Assembly (NCBI GenBank): GCA_965117035.1
Contig: OZ220748.1
Span: forward strand, 992,001 to 1,056,000
Length of the DNA: 64,000 nt
Source: CAZENU01 sp965117035
GTDB lineage: Bacteria > Chloroflexota > Dehalococcoidia > Lucifugimonadales > CAZENU01
Direction: 5' to 3'
Below, in pieces: positions 8,024 through 16,033 of the stretch (positions are counted from its first letter, which is position 1; each line of letters begins with the position of its first letter). Position numbers and translations under genes: made by a program. Below the pieces are notes generated by a model, which saw nothing but the letters and a program-made list of their open reading frames with translations, had not been told where the DNA came from and did no database searches.

Positions 8024-9589
8024 ATGACCAGCGAGAACCCGCAGCCCGATCCGGAACGCCAGCCCCGGCTCACGTCGGCGGTCGCGGGCCTCGCGGCCGG
8101 GCTCGCGATGGTCGCGTACACCCTCGCCGTGCGCGTGGCGTTCGGCGCGTTGACGATCACCGAGCTGGCGGCCGACTGGTTCACGACCGTGATCCCGCCG
8201 GAGCTGATCGACTACCTGCTCGAGACGCTGTCGTACTCGGCGAAGCCGCTCATGTTCGCCGGCATGCTGGTGGCGCAGGTCCTGGTGGGCGGCCTGCTGG
8301 CGCTCGCCTTCGTCGCGATCCCCAGGACGTGGCCGACGGTGAGCCTGCCGGGCACTACCAGGGCACCCCTCTTCGCCATCGCGCTGTGGATCGTCAGCAT
8401 GGTGACGCTGGTGCCGTTGTTCGACGGCGGCCTGTTCGGGACGTCCGCGCCCGGGGGCGCCTTCGGGTTCGTCCTCGCCACCCTGGGCGCGTACATCGTC
8501 TACGGCGTCACGCTCGCCCTGCTGCTGGCCTGGATCGCGCGGCAAGCCCGGGAGCGGCCGACCCACACCACGAGGCGGCTGGTCATCCGGCGCATCGCCA
8601 CGTGGGCGATCATCGGAGTCGTGCTCGGAGCGGGCGCGAAGGTCTTCATAGACCGCCTGGGCTCCCGGATCAGCACCAGCGGGGCGTTCAGGTCGCACGG
8701 CGCGCTGTCGACCATCGTCACGCCGAACGAGGAGTTCTACATCGTCTCCAAGAACATCTTCGACCCCCAGGTCGGTGTAGAGGGCTGGACGCTGGAGGTG
8801 GACGGCCTCGTGGAACGGCCGATGTCGCTGAGCTACGACGACCTCCGGGCCCTGCCCGCCATCGAGGAGTACGTGACGCTGGAGTGCATCAGCAACGAGG
8901 TGGGCGGCGACCTGATCGGCAACGCCGAGTGGAAGGGCGTGGCCCTGGAGGAAATCCTGGAACAGGCCGGGCTGCGTCCCGGCGTCGTCGACATATCGTT
9001 CCAGGCATCCGACGGCTACTCGGAGAGCATCGCGCTCGAAAGGGCGCTCAACCGGGACGTGATGGTCGCCTACGAGATGAACGGCGAGCCGCTCTCGGAC
9101 AGGCACGGGTTCCCCGCCCGGCTCATCGTGCCGGGCTTCTTCGGCCTCAAGAGCGTCAAGTGGCTGACGCACATCTCGCCGGTCGACCACGACTTCCAGG
9201 GCTACTGGCAGAAACGCGGCTGGACCGACAACCCGATCGTGAAGACGATGTCCCGCTTCGACATTCCGGCGGCCGGCGCCAGCGAGGTCGTGGGAACGGT
9301 CGACCTGGGGGGAGTCGCGTTCGCGGGCGACCGGGGCATATCCGCGGTGGAGTTCAGCCTGGACAATGGCGTGACGTGGTCCGAGGCCGAGCTCGTCGAG
9401 GGGCCGCTCTCGCCGTACACGTGGGTCATATGGACGGCGACCGCCTCCGTCGACCAGCCCGGCGACGTGCGGGCGATTGTCCGGGCGACCGACGGCGACG
9501 GCAGGGTCCAGATACACTTCAGGCAGGGCACCCTGCCCGACGGCGCCACCGGCCACCACACGATCCGGGTGAGTTTCCGCGAGGCCTAA
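8024..9589 (+). CDS. Membrane-anchored sulfite-oxidase-family molybdopterin oxidoreductase
   Basis: Protein of 521 residues with two parts. Residues about 20-205 form a membrane domain of roughly five helices. Residues about 240-400 are an oxidoreductase molybdopterin-binding domain whose Mo-ligating cysteine is Cys288 in LECISNEVGG, followed by ARLIVPGFFGLKSVKWLTHI, the standard motif of the fold, and a C-terminal Mo-co dimerisation domain ending near FREA with GISAVEFSLDNGVTW. It likely oxidises sulfite or a related substrate at the outer membrane face, passing electrons to a cytochrome; no cytochrome partner is adjacent. The ATG at 8024 is preceded by GAGGTG. An arginine-rich segment (RRLVIRR) before the last helix could aid export but no clear Tat motif is seen. 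Confidence 0.88.
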   Translation: MTSENPQPDPERQPRLTSAVAGLAAGLAMVAYTLAVRVAFGALTITELAADWFTTVIPPELIDYLLETLSYSAKPLMFAGMLVAQVLVGGLLALAFVAIPRTWPTVSLPGTTRAPLFAIALWIVSMVTLVPLFDGGLFGTSAPGGAFGFVLATLGAYIVYGVTLALLLAWIARQARERPTHTTRRLVIRRIATWAIIGVVLGAGAKVFIDRLGSRISTSGAFRSHGALSTIVTPNEEFYIVSKNIFDPQVGVEGWTLEVDGLVERPMSLSYDDLRALPAIEEYVTLECISNEVGGDLIGNAEWKGVALEEILEQAGLRPGVVDISFQASDGYSESIALERALNRDVMVAYEMNGEPLSDRHGFPARLIVPGFFGLKSVKWLTHISPVDHDFQGYWQKRGWTDNPIVKTMSRFDIPAAGASEVVGTVDLGGVAFAGDRGISAVEFSLDNGVTWSEAELVEGPLSPYTWVIWTATASVDQPGDVRAIVRATDGDGRVQIHFRQGTLPDGATGHHTIRVSFREA

Positions 9590-9599
9590 GGGCGACGGC

Positions 9600-10475
9600 G
9601 TGTCCTCTGCTCCACGGCCGTACCTCGACCACGTCCTCATCGGCGTTCGGGACCTGGAGTCCGCGGCCGGCGCCTTCGCGGACCGACTCGGGTTCACGCT
9701 GACGCCCGAGGGAGTCCACCCCGGCCGGGGCACGCACAACCGGCTGGCGGTGTTCGCGGGCGAGTACCTGGAGCTGATCGCCGTCCGGGACCTCGCGGAG
9801 GGCGTGTTCCGGCCGTCGCTGAACGCCTTCCTGGAGTCTCGCGAGGGCCTGTACATGTTCGCGATCGGGACTGCCGATATCGAGGACGCGGTGGCGGCGC
9901 TACGGGCGCGACGCGTGGGCGTCTCAGACCCGACGCCGGGGGCGCGAGGGGCCGCCGGCGGCGCGCCCGGCTACACCTGGCGCTCGGCCGCCGTGGACGC
10001 GGACGCCACGCCGGGCAGCGAGACCTTCCTGATCCAGCACGACGTCGCCATTGGCGACCGGTACACGGCGTCGCCGAACCCCACGAGCCACGCCAACGGC
10101 GTCGTGGGGGTCCACAGGCTGGTGCTCGCCGTCGACGACGCCGACCGCGCGGCCGCCGCGTGGGCCAGGCTGGGGCTGCGGAAGATCGCTCACGCCGCGG
10201 GACGAGCGCGGATGGCCATGGCCAACACCTGGCTGGACCTCGCGGCGCCGACTGGCCCGGGCCCGCTGGCGGACTTCCTCGGGGAACACGGAGAAGCCCC
10301 GTACGAGCTCGTCCTGGATGTGGCGGACGCCGCCGCTACTCGCGATTCTCTCAGGAGCTCGGGGGCACCGGTCACGGAGTATCGGGGTGACGACGGGACG
10401 ACCGAGTACCGGGTCGATCCGACGTGCGCCGGCGGGGTGAGGCTGGCGTTCCGGCAGCGGGTCAGCGGCGGATGA
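9600..10475 (+). CDS. VOC (glyoxalase/dioxygenase) superfamily protein, two modules
   Basis: Protein of 291 residues. Residues 8-150 form a first vicinal-oxygen-chelate module (YLDHVLIGVRDLESAAGAF, then GTHNRLAVF and GEYLELIAV), resembling the Glyoxalase_3 type. A second weaker module starts at VGVHRLVLAVDDADRAAAAW near residue 168. Metal-ligand positions are H11 and the glutamate of YLELI. The substrate is unknown. The GTG start at 9600 lies ten bases after the sulfite-oxidase-like stop, so the two are probably cotranscribed. The 3' end overlaps the convergent NYN gene by 14 bases. Confidence 0.8.
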   Translation: MSSAPRPYLDHVLIGVRDLESAAGAFADRLGFTLTPEGVHPGRGTHNRLAVFAGEYLELIAVRDLAEGVFRPSLNAFLESREGLYMFAIGTADIEDAVAALRARRVGVSDPTPGARGAAGGAPGYTWRSAAVDADATPGSETFLIQHDVAIGDRYTASPNPTSHANGVVGVHRLVLAVDDADRAAAAWARLGLRKIAHAAGRARMAMANTWLDLAAPTGPGPLADFLGEHGEAPYELVLDVADAAATRDSLRSSGAPVTEYRGDDGTTEYRVDPTCAGGVRLAFRQRVSGG

Positions 10476-11385
10476 TCTTGCCGCCGTCGCGCTTCCAGCG
10501 CGCGCTGAGGAAGTCGCTCGCGCGGAGCAGGCGCTCCAGGGTCTTGTAGGTCGAGTCCTTGAGCTTGCCGACTCCGAGCGCCGTCGCCGCGGCCGACGCC
10601 GCCGTGTTGCCGTAGACCGACTGGCCGGTCTTCGGCGCCCTCTTCGCCCAGGCCGCGTCGACCTCGGGACCCCACTCTTCGGGGTCCCCGCCGGAGCCGT
10701 TAGACTCGCGCAGCCTGACGGAAACATCGCCCTTGCCGCGGGGCCGGGTGACGCTGACGTATGGCGACGCCTCGAGGTAGCGGGTGAAGGTCGAGTGGCC
10801 CAACGCCCTGAAGTCGAAGCTCGGGTCGAGGCGCTGCATCGCCTGGTGAAGTCGGCTGCCGGTCGCGACGCCGTCGTCGTCCATGGACGCGCGAACCGCG
10901 CGCACCAGGAGCCCGACGTCCTGCACCGCGTCCTGCTCCTGTTCCGTCGCCGACGCCTTCTTCGGATCGAGGTAGAAATAACGGTCGCACGATCCGACCA
11001 GCGACCGCGAAGCCACGGCGCTCGGCCCGGCGCCGATGACCGTCTTGCCGGCGGCGCGGAGCTTGCCCACGAGCGGCACGAAGTCGCTGTCCGACGACAC
11101 GACCACGAAGGTGTCCACCGGCGACTGGAACGACAGCTCGATGGCGTCTATAGCCAAGCGGATGTCGGCGGAGTTCTTGCCCGTGCCGGAGTGGAATACG
11201 GTGATCGGCTCGATGCCGAGCGCCTGCAAGCGGTCCCGGTCCCTTGCCCTGGTGCCGGACCAGTCGCCGTATGCGCGCCTGACGATGATCCTGCCAACGT
11301 TGGCGAGTTGGTCGAAGAGCTCTTGTACGGAGCTCAGCCCGACGTTCTCGACATCTATCAATACTGCTACTTGCCCCTCGGCCAT
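10462..11385 (-). CDS. NYN domain protein (LabA/DUF88-like) with C-terminal OST-HTH/LOTUS domain
   Basis: Protein of 307 residues. The N-terminal NYN (PIN-like) nuclease domain has VAVLIDVENVG with Asp11, KNSADIRLAIDAIEL with its aspartates, and VSSDSDFVPLVGKLR, the acidic residues that chelate Mg2+ in this fold. After about residue 160 follow DVGLLVRAVRASMDDDGVAT and FDFRALGHSTFTRYLEA, the pattern of a LOTUS/OST-HTH RNA-binding domain, then a C-terminal segment that may be a second degenerate copy. Together these suggest a structure-guided RNase. The ATG at 11385 follows GGGAGAG. The gene stands alone, and its target RNA is unknown. Confidence 0.85.
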   Translation of the reverse strand: MAEGQVAVLIDVENVGLSSVQELFDQLANVGRIIVRRAYGDWSGTRARDRDRLQALGIEPITVFHSGTGKNSADIRLAIDAIELSFQSPVDTFVVVSSDSDFVPLVGKLRAAGKTVIGAGPSAVASRSLVGSCDRYFYLDPKKASATEQEQDAVQDVGLLVRAVRASMDDDGVATGSRLHQAMQRLDPSFDFRALGHSTFTRYLEASPYVSVTRPRGKGDVSVRLRESNGSGGDPEEWGPEVDAAWAKRAPKTGQSVYGNTAASAAATALGVGKLKDSTYKTLERLLRASDFLSARWKRDGGKIIRR

Positions 11386-11522
11386 TTGGTAACTCTCCCG
11401 GTCGGTCCGTGAACTCGGCCGTGGACCGCTCAGGCTACCGCTTGCCGCGAGGCCCGAGCAGCGCTTGGCCGGGGCCGACCGCTACAATGTTACCCGATTT
11501 CCCGGCGCCGGGTAGTTTCCCT

Positions 11523-11882
11523 CTAACCCATGCCTCCGAGTCGCTGCCCGCCGAGCACGTGCAGGTGGAGATGGGCCACCTGCTGCCCCGCGTCATCGCC
11601 CTGGTTGATGATGAGGCGATAGCCGGTGCCGTCGATGCCCGTGGTCCTGGCCGCCTCCACGGCGCCCTCGAACATGCTGCCGAGCATCGTGTGGTCGAAG
11701 ATGGTCAGGTCGGACAGGTACGTGAAGTGCTTCCTCGGAATGACCAGCAGGTGCACCGGCGCCGCGGGAGCGATGTCCCGGATGGCGAAGCAAACGTCGT
11801 CGCGGTACACGACGTCCGCGTCCAGGGCCCCGGACTCGATCCGGCAAAAGATGCAGTTCTCGTCGGAGAGGCGCTGGGTCAT
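11523..11882 (-). CDS. HIT family protein (histidine triad nucleotide-binding)
   Basis: Protein of 119 residues, likely an HINT-type nucleotide phosphoramidase/hydrolase acting on AMP-linked substrates in the cytoplasm. It has CIFCRIESG at residues 10-18, with the two cysteines that bind zinc in many HIT proteins, RDIAPAAPVHLLVIPRKH, and the catalytic histidine triad HLHLHVLGG near the C terminus. Its ATG overlaps the stop of the upstream VOC gene in an ATGA, so translation is coupled. Length and motifs fit the family fully. Confidence 0.92.
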   Translation of the reverse strand: MTQRLSDENCIFCRIESGALDADVVYRDDVCFAIRDIAPAAPVHLLVIPRKHFTYLSDLTIFDHTMLGSMFEGAVEAARTTGIDGTGYRLIINQGDDAGQQVAHLHLHVLGGQRLGGMG

Positions 11883-12268
11883 GGATACTGGAGGAGCTCG
11901 ACGCGGACTCCGCCCGGCGCCTCGATGAAGGCGATTCGCATGCCGCCGGCCACGGCGATCGGACCTTCCAGGAGCTTCGCGCCCATCCTGGTCAGGCGCT
12001 CTATCTCGGCATCCATGTCTTCGACCTTGATGCCCATGTGCTCGATACCCCAGTGAGCGCTCGCGTCGGAGGGGCCCATCTTCTCGTTGGTCCGGGAGCC
12101 GGAGATGTTGACGATAGAGCCGTTGGTCGTCTCGCACCTGACGAACCTGTCGCCCCAGGGCCGTACGGCGTCGGACACGATGGTGAAGTCGAACGCTCGG
12201 ACGTACCAGTCCGCGGTCGCGGCCGGGTCCTGCGCCTTGATGTGCACGTGGTCGAATTCGTAGGTCAT
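11879..12268 (-). CDS. VOC superfamily protein (glyoxalase-like)
   Basis: Single-module vicinal-oxygen-chelate protein of 129 residues. It begins FDHVHIKAQDPAATADWYVRA, with His8 as a likely metal ligand, continues WGIEHMGIKVEDMDAEIERL with the second histidine, and ends GVRVELLQYP, where the glutamate is the last ligand. The shape matches lactoylglutathione lyase/methylmalonyl-CoA epimerase-like proteins; the substrate is unknown. A run of six G precedes the ATG at 12268. It is coupled to the HIT gene by an ATGA overlap. Confidence 0.82.
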   Translation of the reverse strand: MTYEFDHVHIKAQDPAATADWYVRAFDFTIVSDAVRPWGDRFVRCETTNGSIVNISGSRTNEKMGPSDASAHWGIEHMGIKVEDMDAEIERLTRMGAKLLEGPIAVAGGMRIAFIEAPGGVRVELLQYP

Positions 12269-12354
12269 GTCGTGCCCCCCTGTTGGTTTGCCGTCTTGTT
12301 TTCGTTGAGAGGCTAGGACATGGGGCGAAGCACTGTCAAGGCGAATTGTAGTGG

Positions 12355-12387
12355 TAGTGGGTAGTGAATAGTTGATAGTGGATAGTT
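12355..12387. repeat. Solo copy of a 33-bp TAGTGGATAG-type repeat
   Basis: Built of TAGTG(G/A)(A/G)-like heptamers. It closely matches the two 33-bp arms at 58397-58429 and 58809-58841 but with the internal units in slightly different order. It sits between the VOC gene and the 3' end of pepA. Confidence 0.7.
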
Positions 12388-12417
12388 GGGACGTCGGGCA
12401 GGCGACCCTTCGGCGCC

Positions 12418-13926
12418 CTACCCGCCTGTCGCGAGGTCTTCGGAGAGGCGGACGAGGGTCCGCACGGGGACGCCGGTGGCGCCCTTGGGGTTGTGGCCCT
12501 TGAGCTTGTCCGTCTTCGACGTGCCGGCTATGTCCAGGTGCACCCAGGCTGCGCCCGCTGCGAACTCGCCGATGAGCTGCGCTCCGGTGATGGAGCCCGC
12601 CGCCCTGCCGCCCGTGTTTTTGAAGTCGGCTACGTCGCTCTTGTACTGCTCGCGATAGTCGTCGTAGGTCGGGAGCTGCCAGATGCGCTCCCCGACGGCG
12701 TTGCCCGCCGCCAGGACGGCGTCGACGAGCGGCTGATCGCTGCCGAAGGCGCCGGTCGTGACGTCGCCCAGGGCCGTGATCATCGCGCCGGTCAGGGTCG
12801 CCACGTCGACGATGCGCCCGATGCCCATCGTCCTGGCGTAGGACACGGCGTCCGCGAGGACGAGCCTGCCCTCGGCATCCGTGTTGTCGATCTCGATCGT
12901 CTTGCCGTTCATGACGGTGACGACGTCGCCGGGCCGCTGCGCGCGTCCGCCCGGCATGTTCTCGGTGGCGGCCACCATGGCGGTCACGTTGATGTTCGGC
13001 CCGAGCGCGCTGATCGCCCTCATGGCCGCGATGACGGAGGCGCCGCCCGCCATGTCACCCTTCATGGCCCCCATGTTGGCCGCGGGCTTGATCGAGATGC
13101 CGCCGCTGTCGAAGGTGATGCCCTTGCCGATCAGCCCCAGGTTGTTGGACTCGTTGTCCGGGTCGCCGCGGTACTGGAGCACGATGAGCTTCGCCGGCTC
13201 CACGCTTCCCTGCGCGACGCCGAGCAGCGCGCCCATGCCCAACTCCCGCATGCGGTCCTCGTCGATCACGTCGATCTCCAGGCCGCACTCGGCCGCGACG
13301 TCCCGCGCGATCTCGGACATGCGGGTCGGCGTCATCTTGTTACCGGGCTCGTTGACCATGTCGCGGCAGAGGTTCGCGGCCTGAGCCAGCAGCACGCCCC
13401 TCTCGACACCCGCCCGGATCTCGTCCAGCTTGCCCGCGTCGAACTCTACGATGACGACCTCGTCGACCGTGGGGGCATCGTCGCTGCCCGACTTGTACCT
13501 GTCGAACCTGTAGAGGCCCAGGAGCGCCCCTTCGGCTATGGCCTGGCCGGAGTCGCGGGCGTCCATGCCGCCGATGCCGGCGCCGTGGGCTATTGTGGCG
13601 ACGGTCGGCACGCCGATGCCGCGCAGGCGCCGGCACGCCTCCGCGGTCACGTCGCGTACCGTATCCTGGGAGAAGTCGGACCGATTGCCGAGCCCGGCGA
13701 CGAGCACGCGGGCCGGGTCGATCTTGCCCAGGGTGTGTATCAGCGTCATCTCGCCGCGCTTGCCGCGTATCTCGCCGTCGGCGATGAGCCCTGAGATGGC
13801 GCCGTCCAACGCCGCGTCCACGGCGCCCGTAGCGCCGCCCGGCGACGTGACGCCCTCGAACAGGTTGACCACGACCGCCGGGACCTGCTGCCGGGCCAGG
13901 TCCCCGTCCGTTACTCGAATGTCCAT
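12418..13926 (-). CDS. pepA: Leucyl aminopeptidase, M17 family
   Basis: Cytosolic aminopeptidase with two metal ions that removes N-terminal residues from peptides; 502 residues, normal for the family. The catalytic C-terminal domain carries GKGITFDSGGISIKP, MKGDMAGGA and the M17 signature NTDAEGRLVLAD, containing the metal ligands and the active-site Arg; the N-terminal domain is typical and divergent. The ATG is at 13924-13926 with a TATAAT box 40 bases upstream. It is divergent from the class III aminotransferase gene across a 459-base regulatory gap. Confidence 0.95.
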   Translation of the reverse strand: MDIRVTDGDLARQQVPAVVVNLFEGVTSPGGATGAVDAALDGAISGLIADGEIRGKRGEMTLIHTLGKIDPARVLVAGLGNRSDFSQDTVRDVTAEACRRLRGIGVPTVATIAHGAGIGGMDARDSGQAIAEGALLGLYRFDRYKSGSDDAPTVDEVVIVEFDAGKLDEIRAGVERGVLLAQAANLCRDMVNEPGNKMTPTRMSEIARDVAAECGLEIDVIDEDRMRELGMGALLGVAQGSVEPAKLIVLQYRGDPDNESNNLGLIGKGITFDSGGISIKPAANMGAMKGDMAGGASVIAAMRAISALGPNINVTAMVAATENMPGGRAQRPGDVVTVMNGKTIEIDNTDAEGRLVLADAVSYARTMGIGRIVDVATLTGAMITALGDVTTGAFGSDQPLVDAVLAAGNAVGERIWQLPTYDDYREQYKSDVADFKNTGGRAAGSITGAQLIGEFAAGAAWVHLDIAGTSKTDKLKGHNPKGATGVPVRTLVRLSEDLATGG

Positions 13927-13965
13927 GCCCTACCTCACCGGGCCGCGTACCGCGGCCGCGAGCAC

Positions 13966-13971
13966 ATTATA
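13966..13971 (-). promoter_or_regulatory. Putative -10 box (TATAAT) for pepA
   Basis: Exact TATAAT on the minus strand 40 bases before the pepA ATG. The 459-base gap 13927-14385 also holds the GGAACA array (14075-14199) and a second TATAAT for the plus-strand gene; no gene was found in it. Confidence 0.5.
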
Positions 13972-14074
13972 GGACAGGCGGCGCCTGCCGCCGGCAAATT
14001 GGCGGCCGGCAACCGCCGAGGAGCGCTAACGCGGATAGCCGCGAGAGCGCGTCAAGGCCAGTTTTCGTGGCGCC

Positions 14075-14199
14075 TGTTCCAAAGCGTTCCATTCTGTTCC
14101 GTTTGTACCTGGCGGGTGGAACACCTGGGGCGGAAAATGGAACACCGTGTGTGCCGCTCGCCCTATCTGAGGTGGAACAGAGCAGTACACAATGGAACA
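14075..14199. promoter_or_regulatory. Array of seven GGAACA/TGTTCC hexamers, candidate operator cluster
   Basis: TGTTCC or CGTTCC occurs at 14075, 14085 and 14095, exactly 10 bases apart, and GGAACA at 14118, 14139, 14174 and 14194, in pairs 21 and 20 bases apart. The two orientations face each other, and the spacing places sites within each group on nearly one face of the helix. The array lies between divergent pepA and the class III aminotransferase gene, about 130 bases upstream of the latter's TATAAT. This is read directly from the sequence; protein binding is inference. Confidence 0.45.
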
Positions 14200-14324
14200 G
14201 GGGTGTTTCATGTTCGACAGTGGCCCGTTGAAGAGTCGGTCCACGCGCTGGCGGGCGAGCATCACAACGACAGACTAGCACGGATGTGCTGCCGGCGCAA
14301 GTCGGTCTGCCGGGCGGGCACGGC

Positions 14325-14333
14325 TGCTATAAT
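14325..14333 (+). promoter_or_regulatory. Extended -10 promoter element for the class III aminotransferase gene
   Basis: TGCTATAAT, an extended -10, lies 52 bases before the GTG start at 14386. There is no good -35, as is usual when an extended -10 is present. Confidence 0.55.
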
Positions 14334-14385
14334 CGGCGCCGTTCGGACGGGCTGAGCAGCGGCGCGAGCCGCAACGGAGGTAGTC

Positions 14386-15666
14386 GTGGGCCAGAGAACA
14401 GTCGGCGACAGGGAGCGCGAAATCCAGGCGAGGGCGGCGAGAGTGCTGCCGGGCGGGAGCCTGGGCAACATCTCGTTCGACACGATCATCCGGAGCGGCC
14501 TCGGGTCGCGCGTGTGGGACGTGAGCGGCAACGAGTACGTCGACTACATGCTGGGCTCCGGCCCGATGCTGATCGGCCACTCGCACCCGGAGGTCGTAGC
14601 CGCGGTGGTCGAGCAGGCGCAGCTCGGCACGACCTTCTTCGCCCTGAACGAGCACGCCGTCGCCCTCGCGGAGGCGGTCGTCGACGCGGTCCCGTGCGCC
14701 GAGGAGGTGCGCTTCTTCAGCACGGGCTCTGAGGCCACGCTGTACGCGATGCGGGTGGCGCGGGCGTTCAGGGGCCGGGACAAGGTGCTCAAGTTCGAGG
14801 GCGGCTTCCACGGGATGAACGACTACGCGCTCGTCGCCGTCATGCCCGGCGAGCCGACCGACTTTCCGCACGGCAAGCCCAGCTCCGCCGGCGTTCCGGC
14901 GTCCGTGGCATCGGAGATGCTGATCGCGCCATTCAACGACCTGGAGACTACGACGGCGATCATCGAGAGGCACCACGACGAGATCGCCGGGGTCATCGTC
15001 GAGCCGTTCCAGCGAGTGATCCCGCCGGCGCCCGGATTCCTCGAGGGGCTGCGAGAGGCGACCCTGCAGTACCGCATCCCGCTCATCTTCGACGAGATCG
15101 TCACCGGCTTCCGGTTCTCCTACGGCGGCGCCCAGGAGTACTACGGCGTCACGCCGGACCTGTGCACGCTCGGCAAGGCGGTCGCGGGCGGGTTCCCGCT
15201 GTCGGCGGTCACGGGCAAGTCGGAGATCATGGAGCACTTCGACGCCGGGCGCGTCTCGAAGGAGGAGCACCTGATGCAGGTCGGGACGCTGAGCGGCAAC
15301 CCGGTCGCCGCCACCGCCGGGCTGGCGACGCTCGAGGTGCTCAGGCAGGAGGGCACGTACGAGCGGCTGTTCGCCACGGGGCGCCGGACCAGGGAGGCCA
15401 TCCAGGCGGAGATCGACAGGGCCGAGATACCCGCCCAGGTCGTCGGCGAGGACCCGCTGTTCGACGTCTACTTCACCGACCGGGAGATCGTCGACTACCA
15501 GTCGACCATGGGAGCCGACAAGGACAAGTCGATGAGGCTGACGAAACTGCTGCTCGAGCACGGCGTGTTCAAGGGCGAGACCAAGTACTATATGTCGACC
15601 GCCCACGACGACGCGGACGTCGCGCTGACGGCCCAGGCGTTCGCGGCGGCGCTGGACGAGCTGTAG
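14386..15666 (+). CDS. Class III PLP aminotransferase, glutamate-1-semialdehyde aminomutase-like
   Basis: PLP enzyme of 426 residues. It shows GSEATLYAMRVARAF, the GGFHGMNDY cofactor segment, FDEIVTGFRF with the PLP-binding Asp, and GKAVAGGFPLSAVTG containing the Schiff-base Lys. Overall resemblance is to HemL-type aminomutases, but there are many HemL-like aminotransferases with other substrates, and no haem genes are nearby, so no symbol is given. The GTG start at 14386 is preceded by GGAGG. It lies downstream of the GGAACA array, so it may be regulated. Confidence 0.85.
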   Translation: MGQRTVGDREREIQARAARVLPGGSLGNISFDTIIRSGLGSRVWDVSGNEYVDYMLGSGPMLIGHSHPEVVAAVVEQAQLGTTFFALNEHAVALAEAVVDAVPCAEEVRFFSTGSEATLYAMRVARAFRGRDKVLKFEGGFHGMNDYALVAVMPGEPTDFPHGKPSSAGVPASVASEMLIAPFNDLETTTAIIERHHDEIAGVIVEPFQRVIPPAPGFLEGLREATLQYRIPLIFDEIVTGFRFSYGGAQEYYGVTPDLCTLGKAVAGGFPLSAVTGKSEIMEHFDAGRVSKEEHLMQVGTLSGNPVAATAGLATLEVLRQEGTYERLFATGRRTREAIQAEIDRAEIPAQVVGEDPLFDVYFTDREIVDYQSTMGADKDKSMRLTKLLLEHGVFKGETKYYMSTAHDDADVALTAQAFAAALDEL

Positions 15667-16033
15667 GCCGGCGGGCCAGAAACCTGCCTTGACAAAAGGC
15701 CGCGTTACCAATACCGTTCAGGGGTTACAGGAGCTCGAAGATAAGGCTGGCCGGCCCCGTCCTTCACGGACGGCCCGGTGACCTGACCGCCAGCACACGG
15801 AGCCGCTGGGGCTACGGCCCCCGGCAGGGTGTCGGGTTCTCAAGCGCCATCAGCCCGCCGTTGGCCTGCCGCCGAAGACCGGTGCGAGCGTTCGACCTTT
15901 GTCGGGCGCATGGCCCACAGGCCGAGCCTCTGCCGTGTCCAGGCAGGCTCATTCTTCCGAGACCAGTGCTCCGAAACATGCGGTACCGCTGGACGGTGCC
16001 CGGTCGTCCGCGATGGGAGGGGAGAAGGCTACA
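15667..16033 (+). ncRNA. Structured 367-base noncoding leader or small RNA candidate
   Basis: No gene fits this gap. It contains a consensus -35 TTGACA at 15689-15694 with a weak -10 (TACCGT) 17 bases on. Then come two strong hairpins: CCGTCC/GGACGG at 15757-15773 with a five-base loop, and GCCG..GGGG/CCCC.CGGC at 15802-15825. It ends in a strong ribosome binding site before the MBL hydrolase GTG. It could be a cis-regulatory leader or an sRNA; no known riboswitch core was recognised. Confidence 0.3.

Noticed and set aside
7952..9856. Very long minus-strand frame running from rsmI through the sulfite-oxidase-like gene
   Set aside because: It is antisense to a well-supported plus-strand gene and has no recognisable domain; only the rsmI part is real.
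13967..14355. Open frames on both strands in the pepA-aminotransferase gap
   Set aside because: No family resemblance, no ribosome binding site, and they overlap the promoters and the GGAACA array.
15675..15688. GCCAGAAACCTGCC resembles a B12-box of a cobalamin riboswitch
   Set aside because: The rest of the riboswitch core should lie upstream, where the class III aminotransferase coding sequence is intact, so this is probably chance.
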